Assembly (NCBI GenBank): GCA_965649825.1
Contig: OZ287708.1
Location: forward strand, 682,001-746,000
DNA from: Penicillus capitatus
Taxonomy: Eukaryota > Chlorophyta
Reading direction: 5' to 3'
Length of the DNA: 64,000 nucleotides
Of this stretch, positions 11,886 through 21,809 are shown piece by piece. The first letter of the stretch is position 1. Each line of letters begins with the position of its first letter. The translations under genes were made by a program, and so were the position numbers. The notes beneath the pieces were generated by a model, which saw nothing but the letters and a program-made list of their open reading frames with translations, ran no database searches and had not been told where the DNA came from.

Positions 11886-12082
11886 TTCTGTAGGATCGAG
11901 CGTCGAACCGAAAGAATAAGCGAATTGGCGAAGAATGAAAGCACGCACGTAGATCTCGAATTTATACAACGACGGAGAGGCAAATGATGAAGATCATGAA
12001 AGCGACGTCGCCGAGGGAAATAATGACAGAGATGGTTTTGACGAATTTTCTCGTTTCGCGGAAAGTGTCACCCTTTGTGACG
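11886..12082. promoter_or_regulatory. Shared head-to-head promoter region (B12D-like / SRPRB)
   Basis: 197 bp separate the two divergent ATGs. No TATA-like element stands out. Bidirectional promoter function is inferred from the arrangement only. Confidence 0.35.
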
Positions 12083-13086
12083 ATGTCGAGCGCGATGATC
12101 GATTCTGTCAAGTGGCTGAATGGCTGGATTCAATTGTTGACCAGCGACCCCTATCGGTTTTCAGCGGTAGTGGTTGTGATATCACTCCTTTTCTGGACGG
12201 TCCAGCAACTCTACGATCGTTGCGTTGCCTCCTGTGTCGTCCTCGCCCGTTCACTTGTCGTATATGTTGCAGTGGGGTACGAGTGGTGGAATCGAAAAAC
12301 AATTCTGATCGTTGGCCCTTCACGCTCCGGAAAGACCACACTGTTCTGCAAGGTCAACTATCGCAGACTCCTGTGCGCTCGCTCTACACATGACAACATC
12401 TATAGTTAACGGGGAGAGATGTTGGCAACTTGACGCCGACACACGACCCACGGAAGGCACTTCGAAAAGTGAGATTGGCACCACATGTCGTCGCAGATGT
12501 GTGACGAGATGCTGTAGGTCGGCAAGGGATGGATGTCTTATGTGACATTGGTAGATCTGCCTGGGAGTTCTTCTCTGTCGCGCCATACGGATATATGGAT
12601 AAGGAAAGCCGATGCTGTGATCTTCGTCATCGACGGCGCTGCTTATCGAGAGACTGTCCATGATGCAGCAAAGTCTCTGGTCCTCTCTGTCGCTCTCTTG
12701 CTAAGCGCGTTTTGCAGGAAGCTGCACAAGATCACAGAGGATCCTGTTCTGCAGAGAACAAAACGTGCCCCGACACTCATTGCTGTCAATAAGAGTGACT
12801 TGGGCGCCAGAGTACACACAACGCGGTTCATCAAACACAACCTGCAGTGCGAGATGTGGGTCTCTCTGGTCGAGTCTTTGATGTTTGAATGTCTATCGAG
12901 ACTGTGTGTAGTGATGACATTCGGATGCAGGAGAAACGCAATGGGTCAGGAGAGGGCTTTTCTTTTGATAAGGTCCCCGGTACGCTGGTTTTTGCATCCA
13001 TGTCTTCTAAGCTTAATGCCTACAACCCCGTCATACAGTTTCTGGAAAAAGTGCACGAGGGACACCCGGCTGTGTGGAGGAGATGA
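12083..13086 (+). CDS. SRPRB: Signal recognition particle receptor subunit beta
   Basis: Five exons (12083-12352, 12406-12468, 12518-12672, 12718-12855, 12912-13086; introns 45-56 nt) give exactly 266 aa, close to human SRPRB (271). An N-terminal membrane helix (FSAVVVVISLLFWTVQQL) is followed by the GTPase motifs: G1 GPSRSGKTTLF, G3 VDLPGSSSL (DxPG), and G4 AVNKSDLG (NKxD). The segment DAVIFVIDGAAY matches the strand after G3. The C-terminus (FSFDKVPGTLVFASMSSK) is the family's G5 region and last helix. SRPRB anchors the SRP receptor at the ER membrane and regulates co-translational targeting. Confidence 0.9.
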
Positions 13087-13153
13087 ACTGAACGAGTCAT
13101 ATAGGTGTTAGAATCGCATTACAGACAGAGATGATTGTGCCTGTGGATGTCTA

Positions 13154-15177
13154 TTATGTGAACGAATCTTGCTTGAGTGATTGCGTGTGTCTTGAATGTG
13201 TGACCCATTCCGTCACACTTCTTCCATCACACTTTTGCCATGGGACACTCAAGAATCCTGGCTGATCTGTAAAAACTCTCTGTGCTTTGGAAACCTCTGT
13301 CTGTAGCGAATGCAATGCTTCATGTCCCTTGGATATAAATGCATCAATCTTATCCATAGCCTCCTGTGTCTCTTTCGTGTGATTCTCGTCCTTTTCTGCC
13401 AGTCTTAGAGTATGAGATACGAGAGAATGTATATCAGCGGATATTTCAGACTGCCGATGTAGGAGCAGCTCGCGAAGAGATGCATGAAAGAGCGTCGATT
13501 GGAGAGCTGCTGAAACGTGAGCGAAAAGCGCATCTGGAGCTTCGATCTTGAGCAGTGGAGCTGCTTGCTTCAACTCCGTCACCACCTGAAGCAGCATCAC
13601 TTACAGATCTCGACTACCTTGACTCGAATACACACTTCTTTGAGAGAGGCCGTCGAATAGGGGATACTCTCTGTACTTCCCATCTCTGTCAAGACATTAT
13701 CCCATCGCTGCAGAAGCGGAAGGTCTGGCGTATCGTGTGTGACATCCTGTTTGCGGAGACTGGCTTCCTTTCGTCTGCCGACGAGATCGACTTGTCGATA
13801 CTTCTCGAGTTCTTTGCCCACTTCTTGTTGCAATTCCTTGAGGCTCTCCAGACATGTGGATACAACCGAAGGCAATGACTTCTCGAGTTTCGTTTTCACC
13901 ACTTCGGCCGTTGCTTCGAAATCTTTCTGGAGCTGATGCAGCTGATCTCTGCCGTGTAGCAAAAGAAGATCCATTTGATGAGATTGTTCCACTTGATCCT
14001 GCACCTGTCGATAGAGACCTTTCGCCTGTTTCTGTGCCTCTTCGCCTGACGAATATCCCTTTGCCATTTGCTCGATCTCTTTTTTGAGCACTTCGATCTC
14101 ACTCTCGAGGCAGAGACCATCGAGTTGACTGTTGAAGCTCTCGCGGCATTCAGTCGCTTCTACAGCTGCTAGAAATTTCTGAACAGTTGACGATTGTTTC
14201 AAAGCTGCCAGTCGTCTCTCATTGGCATCTTCTATTCGATGCCGTTCTGCAAAGGACTTGAAACCGGCCATCAGCATTTCCTCGATCGCTTTTGTCTGAG
14301 GAGCATAGACTGCTACACCCGTGTCTTCTGTCGTACAGCTAGCGCACTTTGCCTCGAATTGCGATGCTCCAAATAGGGCCTCCTCACCAGCGATTTTGAA
14401 GAATTGTGTTAGACGACGGCTGTGATGAGCATAGAGACAACCCATATCTGTCATGAGTTGACTGATGACAGGGTCCTTGACTTCTGGACAAGCTTCGATT
14501 CTGGGAAACACCTCCTGTGCTGTCAGCATTACACCCATCGGACGCTTCCTCAGTTTTTGGCTCAGACCATCGCTCATGAAATCATACATTGTATACAGCA
14601 CAGATTCAAAATCTGCCATCCCGATCTCTTCCTCCTCCTGCATAGCTTTCCGCACCGATCCATTGTGCTTCGACAGAAAATGCATCTCCTTATCCATCGA
14701 CTTGATCGCTTCTTCTGTTCGGCCAGTTACCGCGGCGAGAACTTTCGATCGTTGCACTCGACTCTCCATAACGGCTCTCTGTCTCGCAGTCTCGCTCTCC
14801 ACTTTGCCCAAGTCATTAGCGAGTTGCGACACGTGTGATTTGAGTCTATCGATCTCGATCCCGTATTGCTCGGCCCTTTGTCTGAGCTTCTGAATGCGTT
14901 TGATCTGATTGCGGCGTTTCTCCATGTCCTCTTGCGTTCTTTGGCGCATCTCCAGCGTCGCCTGTCTTTGGAGTTTGATCTCGACTTTGTGTTTCATTTC
15001 TTTGACGACATCTGGTGGACGGCACGCAACAAAAAGGGCATTCCACACGTCCATCATCTCGCCTCGGCACAGAGGCATGAGGCTCTCTTTCTTGAGGCCC
15101 TGACCTCGATATCCCATTTCTTTGAGCCAACGCGAAACATCTCTTTCCGTTCCACTGCTCGTAAACGCACGATACAT
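13154..15177 (-). CDS. HAUS5: Augmin complex subunit 5 (HAUS5-like)
   Basis: A 526-codon exon and a C-terminal exon (from about 13565 down) joined by a short intron give roughly 660 aa, near human HAUS5 (633). The N-terminus (DVSRWLKEMGY, then LCRGEMMDVWNALF) matches the HAUS5 opening, and the C-terminus SVPWQKCDGRSVTEW matches its conserved VPW..V.G....W end. Between them is almost continuous coiled coil. Augmin recruits gamma-tubulin to spindle and other microtubules to branch them. Its ATG is only 63 bp from the xylulokinase stop on the same strand. Confidence 0.8.
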
Positions 15178-15240
15178 TGGCGGACGTCACGATCGAACGA
15201 ACAAACGAACGCATTCTTGCGACAGACACCTAGAGATCGT

Positions 15241-16707
15241 TCAGTCCCCCAAGACGACAGGTGTTTCCTCGAAAAGCCGGACGCCAATTCGAACGTGTCG
15301 TGCATTTGCTTCGCTGTACTTGGCGGCAACGTCTTCATTCGGCATGAGAATATCGTCAGCGATTGGCACTCCTTGCTCCTGAACGTATGAGGCCACAGAC
15401 TGATCTCCTGAGACGGCACCGGCTTGAAGAGCAGCACCCAGAGCAGCAGATTCGGGTTCCAAAGGAAACCGTAGAGGTACTTGGAAAGCATCGGCAATGA
15501 TGCGTCTCCATAAACGATTTTTGGATCCTCCTCCCACAACTCTGAGCTCCTTGATCGTCATACCCAGCGCTTCCATCCTCTTAGACCCGTTCAATACCGT
15601 GAATGTTGCCCCCTCTAGAGCAGCGCGATAGATCAATCCCGGACGCATTGTGCCAGGAGTGAGGCCGTATAGGACGCCTCTTGCATGCGGCCAATTTGGT
15701 GTCCTTTCTCCAGTGAGGTATGGCAGAAAGCTCACTCCTTGACACCCGATCGGTTCTTTTTCGGCGAGGGCAGTCAACTCCTCGTGGCTGAGGCTGAATC
15801 CTCGCTTCACCTCTTCCACCACTCCAGTACAGCTGATAGTGCAGACCAGTGGCATCCATCGATCCGTGGCATCACAGAATTCACACACAACACCCGTCTT
15901 ATCAAGAATGGGTTTCGCCGAGCAGCCAAACAGACAAGCAGAAGTGCCCAGAGAGAGAACGACAGTCCCATCTGTGACCGCACCGGCACCCAGGGCACTC
16001 ATCATGTTATCTCCTGAACCGGGCGAGACGATGACATCTGTCGACAGACCGAATGCCTCTGCCGCTGCAGGTGTCAACCTACCGATCACTGCATTTGAGT
16101 CGACAAGGGGAGGAATCTTGTCAGCCAAAGAGGGATCGACCAGATCGAGCACCTCCCGATCAAAACACTTTTTCAAAATGTCCAGACCTCCAACTCCACT
16201 GGCATCTCCACACTCCATGCACATTCTCCCTGTGAGCCTGTAGTTGATATAATCATGTGGCAGTAACACATGTTTCAGTCGGGCGTAGTTCTCAGGCTCA
16301 TTGTTCTTCATCCACAGAATCTTCGTCAGTGTAATGGAAGGGACCATGACATGGCCGAGTTTCTCTGAGAGTTCTGCCGCTTCTTTGCTGCTCTCCACAT
16401 CGCACCATAGTTTTGCAGGTCGAATGATTTCGTTTTCCTCATCGAGAGCCACGAGGCCATGCTGCTGTCCACTCACTCCAATGCCCCGAATGGCACTCCG
16501 ATCTTCAATTTTCTCAAGAATACAATGCACTGTCTCCTGACATGCAGCAAACCATGTCTCCGGGTGTTGTTCTGCCCGTCCCGGGACATCGGTAGAGAGC
16601 AATCCGTAGCTAACAGAGGCACGTGCCACTACCACTCTGTTTTCGTCGTCATAGAGGATCGCTTTAGTGCCTTGTGTTCCAACATCTAACCCGATCAAGA
16701 GTGGCAT
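15241..16707 (-). CDS. Xylulokinase (FGGY carbohydrate kinase)
   Basis: Intronless. Family landmarks in order: LDVGTQGTKAILYD (phosphate 1), GVSGQQHGLVALD, DASGVGGLDI, SPGSGDNMMSALGAGAV (contains the catalytic Asp of the GDN motif), LSLGTSACLF (phosphate 2), FLPYLTGERTPNWP, RAALEGATF, VVGGGSKNRLWRRIIAD (adenosine site). It phosphorylates D-xylulose to xylulose 5-phosphate for the pentose-phosphate or Calvin network. The ATG at 16707 puts the LDVGTQG motif at the usual position; an upstream in-frame ATG (16761) adds 18 residues with no clear targeting signal. Absence of introns in an intron-rich setting is compatible with late bacterial acquisition, though not proof. Confidence 0.9.
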   Translation of the reverse strand: MPLLIGLDVGTQGTKAILYDDENRVVVARASVSYGLLSTDVPGRAEQHPETWFAACQETVHCILEKIEDRSAIRGIGVSGQQHGLVALDEENEIIRPAKLWCDVESSKEAAELSEKLGHVMVPSITLTKILWMKNNEPENYARLKHVLLPHDYINYRLTGRMCMECGDASGVGGLDILKKCFDREVLDLVDPSLADKIPPLVDSNAVIGRLTPAAAEAFGLSTDVIVSPGSGDNMMSALGAGAVTDGTVVLSLGTSACLFGCSAKPILDKTGVVCEFCDATDRWMPLVCTISCTGVVEEVKRGFSLSHEELTALAEKEPIGCQGVSFLPYLTGERTPNWPHARGVLYGLTPGTMRPGLIYRAALEGATFTVLNGSKRMEALGMTIKELRVVGGGSKNRLWRRIIADAFQVPLRFPLEPESAALGAALQAGAVSGDQSVASYVQEQGVPIADDILMPNEDVAAKYSEANARHVRIGVRLFEETPVVLGD

Positions 16708-16823
16708 GATTTCAGGTCGTGCTTCGACGACGGTTGTTCGAAGAGGTTGATGCACGTCCATTTCGCGGTGGACTTCGCATTTTGGCGGTCATCTTGCTAG
16801 GCGGGTTCGAAGAGTGACAGAGG

Positions 16824-17654
16824 ATGGAGACAGCAGTAGCTAAGGCTCCATGGGACATCCTTGCGCTCGATATCATGACATCCATGCCCAAATCAGAGAA
16901 TGGATATCGAGCAGTGCTCGTGGTCGTGGACACGGCGTCCCGTTGGTTGGAGTTGTTGCCCTTGCGTTCTGATGACCCTCTTGAAGCCGCCTTTGTTTTG
17001 GAACAAAGCGTGTTTCTGACATTTGGCCCATCCACGTCCGTTCTCTTGCCAAGCGAGAAGGCCGAATTCGAGAATCCTTTTCCAAAAATTCTGAAGAAAT
17101 ACGATGTGAAGCCAGGCAACCTCGACCACGCTAACCCTCAAGTGCGAACGATGGTGAGCCGTTGCCTCAAAGAAGCAAAGCGAGACCTAATTCTGATGAA
17201 ACGTGAATATCCGACTGTTCCGTGGGATCATTTGCTGAAACATGTGTCTTACAAACACCGCACACGTCGTCATGTCAGTATGACATCCACCCCTCAGAAA
17301 CTTGTCTTGCCATTTACGCCTATCGAGAACACAGAGACGACGGTGGATGAAGTCATGGCCGATGACGAAGATTGTGTCGATCCGTCGGCATCCGTCTCTA
17401 TTCGAGCACAACGGGATCATCGATTGGCTTTAGAGCAGGAACGCCATTGGTTTAAGTCGAAGCTGGAGAGCTTTGGGGGATTGTCTTTGACACTGAAAGC
17501 AGAGGCCATGAAGTCCAAGATGCTGCTGGATCATTCCGCATCGGTGACGCTCGATGGGAAGTCTCTTACATCTCCATCAAAGGCAAAAGCCATGAGAAAG
17601 AAGACCAAACACTGCTGGAGAATTGCTTCCCTGGGCGGACGACCTGTTATGTGA
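16824..17654 (+). CDS. Integrase-derived protein (Ty3/gypsy-like rve domain, catalytic residues lost)
   Basis: Single exon, 276 aa. Residues 9-60 (PWDILALDIM, then YRAVLVVVDTASRWLELLPL) match the start of retroelement integrase cores, including the first Asp. At the second catalytic position, where a SDxGxxF-type motif is expected, the sequence is LLPSEKAEFE with no Asp; at the third, where Q..QVE is expected, it reads NPQVRTM, so the Glu is Arg. The pattern around WDHLLKHVSYKHRTRR still follows the fold. No reverse transcriptase, protease, zinc-binding HHCC domain or LTRs are seen nearby. The C-terminus is Lys-rich. An intact long ORF with a dead triad suggests domestication; a decaying fragment is the alternative. 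It is divergent from xylulokinase. Confidence 0.65.
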   Translation: METAVAKAPWDILALDIMTSMPKSENGYRAVLVVVDTASRWLELLPLRSDDPLEAAFVLEQSVFLTFGPSTSVLLPSEKAEFENPFPKILKKYDVKPGNLDHANPQVRTMVSRCLKEAKRDLILMKREYPTVPWDHLLKHVSYKHRTRRHVSMTSTPQKLVLPFTPIENTETTVDEVMADDEDCVDPSASVSIRAQRDHRLALEQERHWFKSKLESFGGLSLTLKAEAMKSKMLLDHSASVTLDGKSLTSPSKAKAMRKKTKHCWRIASLGGRPVM

Positions 17655-17950
17655 ATAAAGAGATCAGCCAGTCGTATGAACTCGAGAGTCTTTGGATCTT
17701 TATGCATTGTGTTTCTGAGCAGCAGAAGTAGTCGCAGTAATAGTAGCCCCTTCTATTCGTGTGTTCATTTTTTGCTTGCCGTCGTCAGAATCTTCAGCCT
17801 TTCCTAACCTACCGCTATTCATTCTTTCATCGGGAAAACAACAAGAAAAAATCAAGTCGAGAAGGGAGAGCCCTCAACCGAGCGGCTTCGTTTTCTATCG
17901 CTTATTCATAAAACACTCTGAGAGCGAAAACGGCAGAAATTGACGTATTG

Positions 17951-18651
17951 CTAGCTCTTCACTACTTTGCAGTTGTAGTAGCACCACCACCAAGGGACTG
18001 GCAGATAATAGGTCTTGTATCCAGACATTGGACATGCGTCCGAGTAACGCATGTAACAACTGCAATCGTATAGCGGACACGCAGGCCCATCTGGAATGCC
18101 TTCTCGAGCCGCATCTGTTGGTGATCCGTCTGCAGACGTCACCCGAAGTTTCTCTACGACGAACATCCCTTACGATTCTATCTTGTTATTTCGGGTCTAT
18201 CTACCTTGCCAATTGGAATGCGCACAGATCCGATGTGGCGTCAAGTCTGGTTTCGTCGCATTGAGTTTGTAGAGAAAGGGTTCAAAGACGCTGCCGAGAA
18301 TACGAATGGCGTCCGTTTCGTTGATGACGAATCCCGTCGGCGGCTCTGTGATAAACCGATAGCCAAAGCTGTGTTTCGGAACACCATATGCCTCCGCCTT
18401 CATGTGTCTCTTTTCAAACTCGGCGATATCCCACCCTAAAACGACAGCAATAAGCGCAGAGGTGATCGAAGACAAGAGAGTATCACCTGAACTCTCCTTA
18501 AGGTCAGATGGACATGCACCCTCGACTGCATTCACCCTGTGTTCGGAACACGCGGAATGGCGAGATACATCAGATGCTGACGTTGAGCGAGAGAGGCCGT
18601 TGCCGAGAAAGCGAAGAGCAGAAAGGCGACAAATGTGATGCCACGCGCCAT
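17951..18651 (-). CDS. Small secreted cysteine-rich protein, unknown
   Basis: ATG at 18651 opens MARGITFVAFLLFAFSATAS, a clear signal peptide. Splicing joins it to segments GWDIAEFEKRHMKAEAYGV and GYRFITEPPTGFVINETDA (candidate intron ending TTTTAG before GGTGGG), and then, across a well-framed intron of about 50 nt (near 18205-18155), to a terminal exon with ACPLYDCSC, DACPMSG and WWWCYYNC. The mature protein would be about 150 aa with at least eight Cys and an aromatic C-terminus. The first intron is doubtful: the only framing solution I found is about 32 nt. I do not recognise the family. Confidence 0.5.
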
Positions 18652-20332
18652 TCTGACGTTGTCGACGACGCCAGAAAGGATCGTCAAACTTTGGAATCGA
18701 AGAGGTCAATGACTGCGATCTTGTCTCATGCGAAGTACATGCCACGTTGGCGTGTCTTCCACATGGCCATGACTTTCAAGACGCCATGTCAGTGACGATC
18801 ATTAGCAGAACCACGTATACCGCACCACTGTTTTTATACGAGTCGTATCGGGGAAAAGCGTTGAACGCAAATCGTCCTTTTTGGAAGCAAAGGTCGACGC
18901 TTGTGTATTTTAAAGAATCCTATAAGAAATGAAAGGACGAGTGTTGTCTCGGATGTATAGTCGAATCGCTTAGCAGAATGGTAGCAAGCGGGCGAAACCC
19001 GCTTCCGTTAGATCCTCCGTTCACAAAGGCAACACATTTCATCTGAATTCCGTCGCAGAGATTAAATACATCGACTCTCGAAGAAACAATGCCTTCGCTG
19101 CGAAAGAGGGTTTTCGCTTTCCATTTCGTCAGATGGTGTTTTCAAACTGAGCTTAAGTTTCGCACACTGACCGGCGTCGGATCCAAGGGGATAGATATGC
19201 TCACCAAAACAGTCACACTTAATCTTGGCAACATCCGAGACGCGCATCATGCAACACGGTATTCGCCGTCGAATATCTCGCTGATAGGTCGTTCCTTTTG
19301 GCAAGTAAACAAACGACGCATCTCTTTGGTTGCACTACCGACTGGACAATGTCTCCAGATGATTAGTATTTCTCCATGGTGAAGATGACGCATGCTTCAC
19401 ATTCACAAAGGCTAGTAGCTTGCGCGATGTTGAAGCGTCTTGCGCGAAAACTTGATAATACGCACAAGAATGCTATTCGGTTGAAGAGAAACTTTTGCAG
19501 GTCCATTCGTAATGGCAGTTGGTGCTGACAACACGTTATCAGTCATCATCCTTAAACCCCATCCATGCGTTGAACAACGAGACGCGGCACCCGTTTCTAT
19601 TCGCGTCTCGCTCAGACGGATACCGCTAAAAAATACTCTGGCATCACTTGTGCTGTGCGCCATTCGATCCCCGAGGCAGCATCGTCTCAGCGTCCATTCG
19701 GACCTGACCAACCAACCAACCATAACTACGCAGCACGGTGGATATCTAGGCAGCAACAAGACATTCCGTCCGTTCTCCGGATTTCTCAGCGCATTGCTGG
19801 ACGTGTGCCTCTCGATGGATGGATGGATATTATCCGTGGTCCACAGAACAGCAAACGTGTCCCGTGCCGAAGACGACGATTCACGCTGCTTATCCCTTTA
19901 GCGAATTCACACTGCGTTATCCACTCTGCATTGTAACCTGCTGACGGATTCCATTCCTCCCGGTTCCAAGAGAAACGGGTCCTTAGCAGTCGATGACGAG
20001 CGTACGTTGCCGTCATCATTACCTAATGCACTCAGGCAGATAAGCATGAGTGATCTCCTACTGGTCTGTGGAGGCACATCTCCACAGTTTATCTGCCGTT
20101 CACGCCGTATCCGATGACGTTAGGCCATATACTTGTGGCTGGCAGAGCTCCAGCGGGTTTTCTTCATGCAATCGATGATGCTTTTTATGACGCAGCCAGG
20201 TAGCACTTGGATTATTTGCCTTCCCGTCCATCCAAACATAGCAGTCGTTGGTCAGATAGCGTATCGCCGTTTGTCGACCGACTTCCGAAGGAGTCGTGTT
20301 CGGAGCATTAGTTTCTCGTTTCTGCCACATCG
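18652..20332. other. Intergenic; short hairpin, no supported gene
   Basis: About 1.7 kb. A perfect 7-bp hairpin with a 5-nt loop (AAGCGGG / CCCGCTT) sits at 18985-19003 beside an A-box-like TAGCAGAATGGTAG, but no complete tRNA folds here. ORFs up to 129 codons on both strands (19062-19936) carry no domain. Confidence 0.4.
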
Positions 20333-20860
20333 ATGCCGACGGACTCTCCAATGGCTTTTTACGGATGCAGTGGTCTAACAGCAGATGCAGACAACGTGCT
20401 CGTCTACCCAGCCAATACGCACGTTCGCATTATTGGAAACAAAAGAACGCAGGCGTCGCTTACTGGCCAAGAGGGTATTGTGATTAAGACGGTCGGTCTG
20501 GGCGGATGGCACTGGTTGGAGCTGAAGAACGGCACAACTGTCAAAGTGCAACGCAATGCGCTCTGTCTGGTGGATGACGCTGCATCGGATAGCTGCTTTG
20601 AAGGAGCCTCGACTCCGTCTGAGAGATCCAGCACTCGTGGATGCTCAGAGTTCCATTCATTAATGGCACGTACCGCTGGCGGTGTCAACCTGCAGAAACT
20701 CAGCACGATGGCCTTGATGAGATACGCCCACCTCTATGGACTCCGCATCGGACCGCGCGTCAGTCGTGATGTCTTAATCAAACATGTACTGTGGCATTTC
20801 GAGTCGTTGTCGACCGACGAATCGTCGATTCTGACGTCTTTGTGCCAGCGAGGCCGTTAG
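20333..20860 (+). CDS. SAP30-like Sin3-binding protein with N-terminal SH3/KOW-like segment
   Basis: 175 aa, one exon. The C-terminal 60 residues (VNLQKLSTMALMRYAHLYGL ... SRDVLIKHVLWHFESLSTDE) match the Sin3-binding domain of SAP30: the L..L....L.RY...F.L pattern, then ..L...V..HF.S....E. SAP30 links Sin3 scaffold and histone deacetylase. The N-terminal half (VRIIGNKRTQASLTGQEGIV, then LELKNGTTVKVQRNALCLV) looks like a small SH3/KOW-type barrel rather than the usual SAP30 zinc finger; that part is inference. An acceptor-like CAG at 20371-20373 leaves open a different first exon. Confidence 0.7.
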   Translation: MPTDSPMAFYGCSGLTADADNVLVYPANTHVRIIGNKRTQASLTGQEGIVIKTVGLGGWHWLELKNGTTVKVQRNALCLVDDAASDSCFEGASTPSERSSTRGCSEFHSLMARTAGGVNLQKLSTMALMRYAHLYGLRIGPRVSRDVLIKHVLWHFESLSTDESSILTSLCQRGR

Positions 20861-21335
20861 GTTCTAGGAAATGATCATACAGGAAGCAGATCGCACGTGT
20901 TCTCTGACTCAACATCTGAAGATCATTGAGAGATCAAATGCTTCCGTGTACGTACAAAGAATCTTAGGTGGTAGATTTGACGATCTACATCAATGACATG
21001 TGTTTGTCCTTTCGGAAATGTCATCTCAGGCGGAGAGGTCTATTCTTAACACGTTTCTCTTGAACCTTATCATGTCTTGTTAGCATTTTTTGGAAACTGT
21101 ACGAACACCCTGCCAGTTACCTACTTTGTTTGTTTGTTCGTTCGATCGTTACAGAATCGATTTGTTGAGTGTCTCGATGGACAGACAGAAAGATACACAA
21201 CATCCTTCTTTTCATTTTTGCCGTTGCGTCTCTTTTATAAATTCTTTGTGGGGTCAGGATGATTTGGCCTTTGTGTCTCAAATCGAACGTCGTCGATTCG
21301 GACAACTACTCGAGCGGCGTGGATGGCGGCAATAC
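20861..21335. other. Intergenic, no supported gene
   Basis: About 475 bp, AT-richer than the flanking genes. Contains small ORFs only. Confidence 0.4.
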
Positions 21336-21763
21336 TCAGTCCTTCGTTATTTTCTCCATGCGACTTAACATCTCTTTCATTTGCGCATCCGTCGCGCGTT
21401 CGATCGTGTAGTTGCCGGTTGGCAATTCCTCGCTCACCAGTTCGCCGAAATCTGTGATGTAACAGAAAGCAACGCCCTGATCTGTTGTCATTTGACCCTC
21501 CTAAAACGCATGTTTTCCAAAAGACGGCGTCGAGATCGGCATGGTCTGACCTTTGTTGACGAAACGCCCTTAACGACATAGTCTCCTGGATCGAGTCGAT
21601 CACAGACGAGGTGCCCCTCTTCATTGACATAGCAATGAACCTCTTCTCCCTTCATCGCACGAACGGCGATGACGCGTGCATTGAGCCGACGCGAGGGGAG
21701 GATCCTGTGACGAGGCAACGATGTCCTCGTGCCGATGACGGAAGAGGCGATGGTCAACTTCAT
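21336..21763 (-). CDS. Unknown 125-aa protein
   Basis: Two exons (21763-21551, 21500-21336) separated by a 50-nt intron ending TTTTAG; frame is kept across the junction. The product starts MKLTIASSVIGTRTSLPRHR with a basic stretch, then an acidic/aromatic core (GEEVHCYVNEEGHLVCDRLD, GVAFCYITDFGELVSEELP) and ends with a short charged helix. The N-terminus could serve as an organelle presequence. No family recognised. Its ATG is 46 bp from that of the divergent plastid translocator. Confidence 0.55.
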
Positions 21764-21809
21764 GATACGCACGTGTCATCATTGACGGATTCTCAGATCG
21801 CTAATTGTG
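21764..21809. promoter_or_regulatory. 46-bp intergenic between divergent ATGs (unknown 125-aa gene / PPT)
   Basis: The two start codons are only 46 bp apart, so 5' UTRs must be very short or overlap and the promoter is probably bidirectional. No motif recognised. Confidence 0.4.

Noticed and set aside
13555-13878. + strand ORFs inside the HAUS5 gene
   Set aside because: They are antisense to well-supported coding exons.
16712-17141. Minus-strand ORFs opposite the integrase-like gene
   Set aside because: Mirror-image frames of the + strand coding sequence with no domain of their own.
18955-19030. tRNA gene
   Set aside because: An A-box-like TAGCAGAATGGTAG and a strong hairpin that could hold anticodon GAA (+) or TTC (-) are present, but position 33 is C on the + strand, no T-arm or acceptor stem pairs on either strand, and a permuted order also fails.
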